Origin: Onstottus_B arcticum
GTDB taxonomy: Bacteria > Acidobacteriota > Blastocatellia > UBA7656
Length of the DNA: 64,000 nt
NCBI GenBank assembly: GCA_038040485.1
Contig: JBBPIE010000002.1
Location: forward strand, 310,001-374,000
Direction: 5' to 3'
Position numbers and translations under genes: made by a program. Below the pieces are notes generated by a model, which saw only the letters and a program-made list of their open reading frames with translations, ran no database searches and had not been told where the DNA came from. This document shows positions 59,181 to 64,000 of this stretch, in pieces; position 1 is the first letter of the stretch; each line of letters opens with the position of its first letter.

Positions 59181-62021
59181 ATGGCTGGTTCGACATCAAG
59201 AACGCGCTTTCGTCTTTGGCTCTGGCTGATCCGCCTGATCGGCGTGATCGTGCCGCGCCGGTTGCGCTCGGACTGGAAACAGGAGTGGGAAGCGGAATTG
59301 CGATACCGCGAGTTGATGCTTGCAGATTGGGACAAGCTCAATTGGAAAACCAAACTGGGCTTACTGTGGCGAAGTCTGGGCGCGTTTTGGGATGCGCTGC
59401 TGTTACAGCCGCAACGATGGGAGGACGAGATGTTTCAGGACATACGTTATGGCGTGAGGATGCTGTTGAAGAGCAAAGGGTTCACCGCTGTGGCGGTGCT
59501 TTCGTTGGCGCTCGGGATTGGCGCGAATACAGCGCTGTTCAGTGTGGTGGATGCCGTTTTGCTGAAGACACTGCCGGTCAGCGAGCCCGAGCGGCTGGTG
59601 CTGTTTGAGTGGCAAGCGGGAAGCGCGTTTAGGACAAACGGCATGCGCGGGTATTTCTCTCAGCGGGCGCCGGGTACGCGCGGAGCTTCGATGTTCCGGT
59701 ACGACATCTTCGAGAAACTGCGCGACGCGAGTGCTCAAGCGCCGGAAGGGCCGCTCACGGATTTCTTTGCGTTCGCTGCAATCTATGAATTGACGGCAGT
59801 GGTGAATGATCAAGCGGAGATCATAACCGGGCAAGCAGTGACCGGAGGCTACCACGCCGGCGTCGGCGTGCAACCGCTGCTGGGACGCACAATCGCGGCC
59901 GACGACGACGATGCCGCCGCCGCGCCTGTAGTTGTGCTCAGCTATAAATACTGGCAGGAGCGGTTTGGCGCAGACCCTGCGGCCATAAACCAGCAGCTCA
60001 AACTCAATCAAACACTGTTCACAATCATCGGAGTGACTCCGCCTGCTTTTATGGGCACGTTGCAGGTGGACGAGCGTCCAACCGTCACGGTGCCGCTGGC
60101 GTGTGAGCCGCTGTTGCTGGGCGAGCGAACAGGGATGGCCAAGGCAGGTAAGCCGGGGATTTGGTGGTTGAATCTGATGGGCCGATTGAAACCAGGAGCG
60201 ACATATGAGCAAGCTCGCGAAAGTCTGAACGCCACATTTCAAACAGCGGCTCTGGAAGCGATGCCACCGCCACGCAAGGATAGTGAGCCTGTGCAAATAG
60301 ATCCGCAGGACTATCCGCGCCTGGTCGCGCAATCGGGCAGCGCTGGATTGATGGAAGGACGCAAAAACTACTCGGCCACAATCTACGGTCTGTTCGTCGT
60401 TGTTGGACTGGTCCTGCTGATTGCGTGCGCCAACGTCGCGAACCTTTTGCTGGCTCGCGCCGCTTTGCGCGGAGGGGAGATCAGCCTGAGGCTCGCGGTC
60501 GGCGCGGGGCGTTGGCGTCTGATCCGGCAGCTTTTGACCGAGAGCGTATTGCTGGCGGCATTGGGTGGGGCGGTCGGCGTGCTCTTCGCGTTCTGGGGCA
60601 AGAGTGCGCTGGTTGCAATGGCCGAGCCGCACACCGCCTTCTTGCCCGCCGGAGTTGACCCAAGTCTGAACTGGCGGGTTCTGGCGTTTACGATTGCCGT
60701 GTCGTTACTGACCGGCATCCTGTTCGGTCTGGTTCCGGCCTGGCGCGCGACGAGCCTTGATCTGTCCACGGCGCTGAAGCAGAGCAACCGCCATACAGGC
60801 GTGGTTTCGAGGTTAAGCAAGGGGCTGGTCGTCGCCCAGGTCGCGCTGTCGCTTCTGTTACTGGTTGGCGCGGGGCTGTTCATTCGCACGATGCACAATC
60901 TGCAACGGATCAACCTCGGCTTCAATCAAGAAAACCTATTGCTGTTCGCGCTGCAACCGAATCATGGCGGGTATAAGGACGAGCGGCTGGTTCAGTTCTA
61001 CCAGCAACTCTTCGAGCGCCTGGACAACCTGCCCGGTGTGAGTTCGGCGACGTTTGGCAAAGTCCCGCTCATCGCCCACTACATGTACAACACAAACGTG
61101 CTGTTGCCGGGCGAAACAGAAAAGAGCGGGGCTGAGCACACGACCAATCGGCAGATGATTCGCGAAAACTATTTCTCGACAATGGAGATTCCGTTGCTGC
61201 GTGGGCGAAGCTTTATTGGTCAGGACGACGCGCGCGCTCCCAAAGTGGCGGTCGTAAATCAAACCTTCGGCAGCAAGTTCTTCCCCGACGAAGACATCCT
61301 CGGCAAACACGTCGTGGACACCGAGACCAAGCGTGACGTCGAGATCATCGGCGTCGTCGCCGATACAAAATACAACAGCCAACGCGATGACATCGAGCCG
61401 TTGCTTTACACGCCGTGGCTGCAAGAAGGTCCGGAGATCGGCGATATGTACTTCGCCCTTCGCACGTCGGGCGAGCCGGCCGCTCTCGTCACCGCCGTGA
61501 GCCAGGCGGTGCACGAAATGGACAGCAATCTGCCGGTGACGGCCGTTATGTCACAAGCCGCGCTCGTGCAGCAGAGCCTGGGGCAGGAACGACTTTATAC
61601 CTGGCTGCTGAGCTTCTTTGGCGGGTTGGCGCTCTTGCTCGCAGCCATTGGCCTGTCGGGCGTGCTTGCCTATTCGGTCGCGCAACGCACGAATGAGATC
61701 GGCGTCCGGATGGCGCTCGGAGCGCAAACCGGGAACGTCTTGCGGCTGGTGGTCTGGCAAGGAATGAAACTGGTGCTGGTGGGATTGGCAGTCGGTTCGG
61801 TGAGCGGGTATGCGTTGACCCGCCTTCTGGCAAGCCAATACTTCGAGGCGCGGGCGTGGCAGCGCCAGGTCGCAGAGCAGCTTTACGGCGTGACGGGGAC
61901 CGACCCGCTGACCTTCGCTGTGATCGCGTCACTGCTGACGCTGGTCGCGCTGGCGGCTTGCTGGCTGCCAGCACGCAAAGCGGCGCAAGTAGATCCGCTA
62001 ACGGCGCTGCGGCATGAATAG
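59181..62021 (+). CDS. ADOP-family ABC permease 4, with prefix domain
   Basis: A 946-aa ADOP permease; the same prefix (WLIRLIGVIVPRRLRSDWKQ, EWEAELRYRELMLADWDKLN) and the standard ADOP core, with a longer first periplasmic domain (about 190-420). A short extra loop, LASQYFEARAWQRQVAEQLY, lies near the C-terminus between the last helices. It starts 10 bp after the stop of permease 3 and has only a weak ribosome binding site, so it probably depends on translational read-on from the preceding gene. Confidence 0.92.
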   Translation: MAGSTSRTRFRLWLWLIRLIGVIVPRRLRSDWKQEWEAELRYRELMLADWDKLNWKTKLGLLWRSLGAFWDALLLQPQRWEDEMFQDIRYGVRMLLKSKGFTAVAVLSLALGIGANTALFSVVDAVLLKTLPVSEPERLVLFEWQAGSAFRTNGMRGYFSQRAPGTRGASMFRYDIFEKLRDASAQAPEGPLTDFFAFAAIYELTAVVNDQAEIITGQAVTGGYHAGVGVQPLLGRTIAADDDDAAAAPVVVLSYKYWQERFGADPAAINQQLKLNQTLFTIIGVTPPAFMGTLQVDERPTVTVPLACEPLLLGERTGMAKAGKPGIWWLNLMGRLKPGATYEQARESLNATFQTAALEAMPPPRKDSEPVQIDPQDYPRLVAQSGSAGLMEGRKNYSATIYGLFVVVGLVLLIACANVANLLLARAALRGGEISLRLAVGAGRWRLIRQLLTESVLLAALGGAVGVLFAFWGKSALVAMAEPHTAFLPAGVDPSLNWRVLAFTIAVSLLTGILFGLVPAWRATSLDLSTALKQSNRHTGVVSRLSKGLVVAQVALSLLLLVGAGLFIRTMHNLQRINLGFNQENLLLFALQPNHGGYKDERLVQFYQQLFERLDNLPGVSSATFGKVPLIAHYMYNTNVLLPGETEKSGAEHTTNRQMIRENYFSTMEIPLLRGRSFIGQDDARAPKVAVVNQTFGSKFFPDEDILGKHVVDTETKRDVEIIGVVADTKYNSQRDDIEPLLYTPWLQEGPEIGDMYFALRTSGEPAALVTAVSQAVHEMDSNLPVTAVMSQAALVQQSLGQERLYTWLLSFFGGLALLLAAIGLSGVLAYSVAQRTNEIGVRMALGAQTGNVLRLVVWQGMKLVLVGLAVGSVSGYALTRLLASQYFEARAWQRQVAEQLYGVTGTDPLTFAVIASLLTLVALAACWLPARKAAQVDPLTALRHE

Positions 62022-62027
62022 GTTCGA

Positions 62028-62101
62028 GGTTTCTGGTTTCTGGTTTCTGGTTTGGGGTTTGGGGTTCAGGGTTTGGGGTTGGGGTTTGGGGTTTGGGGTT
62101 C
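62028..62101. repeat. GGTTTCT/GGTTTGG heptamer array
   Basis: A 74-bp run of 7-bp units, first GGTTTCT, then GGTTTGG and variants, on the + strand between ADOP 4 and ADOP 5. No inverse arm is found nearby, unlike the other arrays. It separates two genes of the same tandem set. Confidence 0.7.
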
Positions 62102-62125
62102 ATCGGCGGCACAGCACAAGAAGTG

Positions 62126-64000
62126 ATGGTTGATGCGACTCACACAACTCGCTTTCGTTTTTGGCTTTGGCTGATCAGCTTGATCGGGGTCATCGTGCCG
62201 CGCCGGTTTCGCGCTGACTGGAAGCAGGAATGGGAAGCTGAGTTGCGCTACCGCGAGTTGCTGCTCGCCGATTGGGACAAGCTCAATTGGAAAACAAAAC
62301 TCGACTTGGTGCGACGAAGTCTGGGGGCGTTTTGGGATGCGTTGGTGCTACAACCCCAAAGACTGGAGGACGAGATGTTTCAAGACCTGCGGTTTGGTTT
62401 GCGAATGTTACTCAAGCAACCCGGCTTCACAGTGATTGCCGTGCTAGCGATGGCGCTCGGCATCGGCGCGAACACAGCGATCTTCAGCGTCGTGAATGCT
62501 GTGTTGTTGCGCCCATTGCCTTATCCCGAAGCCAACCGAATGGTACTGCTCTGGGGCAACTTTCTGAAGATCAACATCACGCAGTTGCGCGCCAAGTCGG
62601 CAGAGTACGTGGATTACCGCGATCAGACCCAAAGCTTCGATCAGGTCGCGGCGTTCCACTCGGTCGATGTCAATCTGACAGGCAGCGGCCAGCCGGAGCG
62701 CATCGCGGGCGCGCGTGTGTCACCCAATCTCTTTGCGCTCCTCGAGGCGCAACCGGCGCAAGGTCGGGTTATCGCCGCTGACGAGAATCAGCCGGGGCGC
62801 GACAATGTCGCCGTAATCAGCCGCGGTTTCTGGCAACTGCGACTGGGCGGCGCGGCGAAAGTGATCGGACAACAACTCAAGCTCAACGATTTGAATTACA
62901 CGATTATCGGGGTGATGCCCGCCGAGTTTCAATTTCCGCACGCGAGTTTTGGTTTTGCCGAACCGGCGGAGGTCTGGCTGCCGCTGGCGCTCGATCCCAC
63001 GCAAGTTGCCGAGCGCAGCGGCTTGTATGAAATCAACGTGCTCGCGCGGCTCAAACCGCAAGTGCACTTGCTGGAAGCGCAAGCTGAGTTGAGCGCGCTG
63101 GCGCAAAAGTTCGAACGGGAATATCGCGGCTATCGCGGGCCGAACAATGCGGATGGCGGCTGGCGCATCACGGTCGTGCCGTTGCAGGAGCAGATCACGG
63201 GCGCGAGCAGCCGCGCGTTATGGATTTTGTTGGGCGCGGTCGGCCTGGTGCTGCTCATCGCCTGCGCCAACGTCGCCAATCTGCTGCTCATGCGGGCGAC
63301 GGTGCGGCAAAAGGAACTGGCGATTCGCTCGGCGCTCGGCGCGCGACGCGGGCGCATCGTGCGGCAGTTGCTGGTCGAAAGTATGTTGTTGGCCGGATTG
63401 GGTGGTGCGTTGGGTTTGCTGTTGGCGTGGTGGAGTGTGCGGACGCTGGCCTTGCTCAGCCCCGCCAATCTGCCGCGCGCCGCTGAGGTCAATGTGGATG
63501 GGCGAGTGCTGGGGTTCACGGTGCTGCTGGCGGTGCTGACCGGCCTCGTCTTCGGTCTCGTCCCCGCGTGGCAAGCCTCAAAGCCCGATTTGCAGCACAC
63601 ACTGAAAGAGGGCGGCGCGAATCGGATTCGCGGCCGGCATCGCGGGCGCGAGTTGCTGGCCATGGGCGAAGTCGCGCTAGCGCTGCCCTTGCTCATCGGC
63701 GCGGGGCTGCTGCTCAACAGTTTCTTGCGCTTGCAGCGCGTCAAACCCGGCGTGGACACGGACAAAATCCTCATCGCCGAGATCAACCTGCCCGCCACGA
63801 AATACCGCGAACCCGCGAGGGCATCGGCATTTTTTGAAGAACTGACGCGCCGTGTCGCAGCGTTGCCCGGCGTCGAACAGGCAAGCTTCGGTACCTTGCC
63901 GATCTTGAGCGGCGCGGCGATCATTGATGCCTTCTCCATCGAAGGCCGCCCGCTTGATCTCAACAATCCTAACGTCTCAGGCTGGCAACGCATCGCGCCG
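62126..64000 (+). CDS. ADOP-family ABC permease 5, C-terminus beyond window
   Basis: The frame from ATG 62126 (MVDATHTTRFRFWLWLISLI) is open for 625 codons to the end of the window. It carries the prefix (GVIVPRRFRADWKQEWEAEL), the ADOP start (LRMLLKQPGFTVIAVLAMAL), the first periplasmic domain and the central helices (LLGAVGLVLLIACANVANLL, LLMRATVRQKELAIRSALGA), ending inside the second periplasmic domain. The last ~270 residues are missing only because the window stops. It is the third prefix-carrying permease in tandem. Confidence 0.92.
   Translation, partial: MVDATHTTRFRFWLWLISLIGVIVPRRFRADWKQEWEAELRYRELLLADWDKLNWKTKLDLVRRSLGAFWDALVLQPQRLEDEMFQDLRFGLRMLLKQPGFTVIAVLAMALGIGANTAIFSVVNAVLLRPLPYPEANRMVLLWGNFLKINITQLRAKSAEYVDYRDQTQSFDQVAAFHSVDVNLTGSGQPERIAGARVSPNLFALLEAQPAQGRVIAADENQPGRDNVAVISRGFWQLRLGGAAKVIGQQLKLNDLNYTIIGVMPAEFQFPHASFGFAEPAEVWLPLALDPTQVAERSGLYEINVLARLKPQVHLLEAQAELSALAQKFEREYRGYRGPNNADGGWRITVVPLQEQITGASSRALWILLGAVGLVLLIACANVANLLLMRATVRQKELAIRSALGARRGRIVRQLLVESMLLAGLGGALGLLLAWWSVRTLALLSPANLPRAAEVNVDGRVLGFTVLLAVLTGLVFGLVPAWQASKPDLQHTLKEGGANRIRGRHRGRELLAMGEVALALPLLIGAGLLLNSFLRLQRVKPGVDTDKILIAEINLPATKYREPARASAFFEELTRRVAALPGVEQASFGTLPILSGAAIIDAFSIEGRPLDLNNPNVSGWQRIAP

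Noticed and set aside
59403..60632. A 409-codon minus strand frame opposite ADOP 4
   Set aside because: It is long only because of codon bias in the permease gene; its Gln/Arg/His-rich content is not protein-like.

Overview
The window reads as chromosomal DNA of an Acidobacteriota bacterium, probably of the Blastocatellia type. The main evidence is five ADOP-type permeases (acidobacterial duplicated orphan permeases, 800-950 aa MacB/FtsX-like proteins). Supporting signs are a PadR regulator beside them, DUF1800, DUF6677 and SDYE-repeat secreted proteins, and GC in the high fifties. No phage structural genes, replication origin, rRNA or CRISPR array is visible. One intact tRNA, tRNA-Gln(CTG), is present.

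Layout. 0-8.5 kb: a DUF1800 fragment, PilZ protein, TolC-family efflux protein, small secreted protein, TetR regulator with a palindromic operator, beta-CASP RNA nuclease, transmembrane Ser/Thr kinase and two coupled small membrane proteins. 8.8-13.3 kb: mostly unrecognised proteins, including a coupled pair whose first member has a histone-like Lys/Ala tail, a stand-alone PolX-type helix-hairpin-helix protein and an orphan XRE antitoxin. 13.4-21.6 kb: an aldehyde dehydrogenase, two paralogous LuxE-like adenylating enzymes and a GT4 glycosyltransferase, interrupted at 16.3-18.9 kb by a cluster of toxin-antitoxin type genes (HEPN, addiction-module, VapBC, YfbU, DUF433). 21.8-26.1 kb: a RyR-like small protein, a TPR-patatin gene broken by three frameshifts and a frameshifted LolA-like gene. 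26.2-30 kb: glnS, an intact patatin phospholipase and tRNA-Gln(CTG). 30.1-33.8 kb: a lower-GC cassette of D-Ala-D-Ala ligase, membrane-anchored MurF-like ligase and alpha/beta hydrolase, with a decayed tRNA-Gln copy and a small inverted-repeat element on its far side. 34.2-44 kb: TetR, GNAT, Spy-like protein, NGP-repeat protein plus ADOP, ICL/PEP-mutase family enzyme and matrixin protease. 44.8-48.7 kb: SDYE-repeat protein plus ADOP. 48.7-54 kb: retropepsin/DUF5678 pair, a MITE, unknown proteins, a CopG-type antitoxin and a Gfo/Idh/MocA oxidoreductase. 54.3-64 kb: an ECF sigma/membrane protein/Spy-like operon, then PadR and three tandem ADOPs, the last running off the window.

The most unusual property lies between the genes. 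Many of the longer intergenic gaps hold a different long inverted repeat. These include a roughly 70-bp palindromic element in three copies (35469, 38335, 46055), inverted arrays of 7-bp tandem units with differing sequences but constant period (20.4, 36.1, 38.3, 40.9, 46.0 kb), a 279-bp MITE with perfect 25-bp terminal repeats and a 9-bp target duplication at 49.57 kb, and nested multi-hairpin clusters at 42.1, 44.4 and 52.4 kb. One repeat has entered a coding sequence in frame (48.06 kb). Recognisable frameshifts are confined to 16.9-25.8 kb and hit only accessory genes, while metabolic genes between them are intact, which looks more like decay than random sequencing error.
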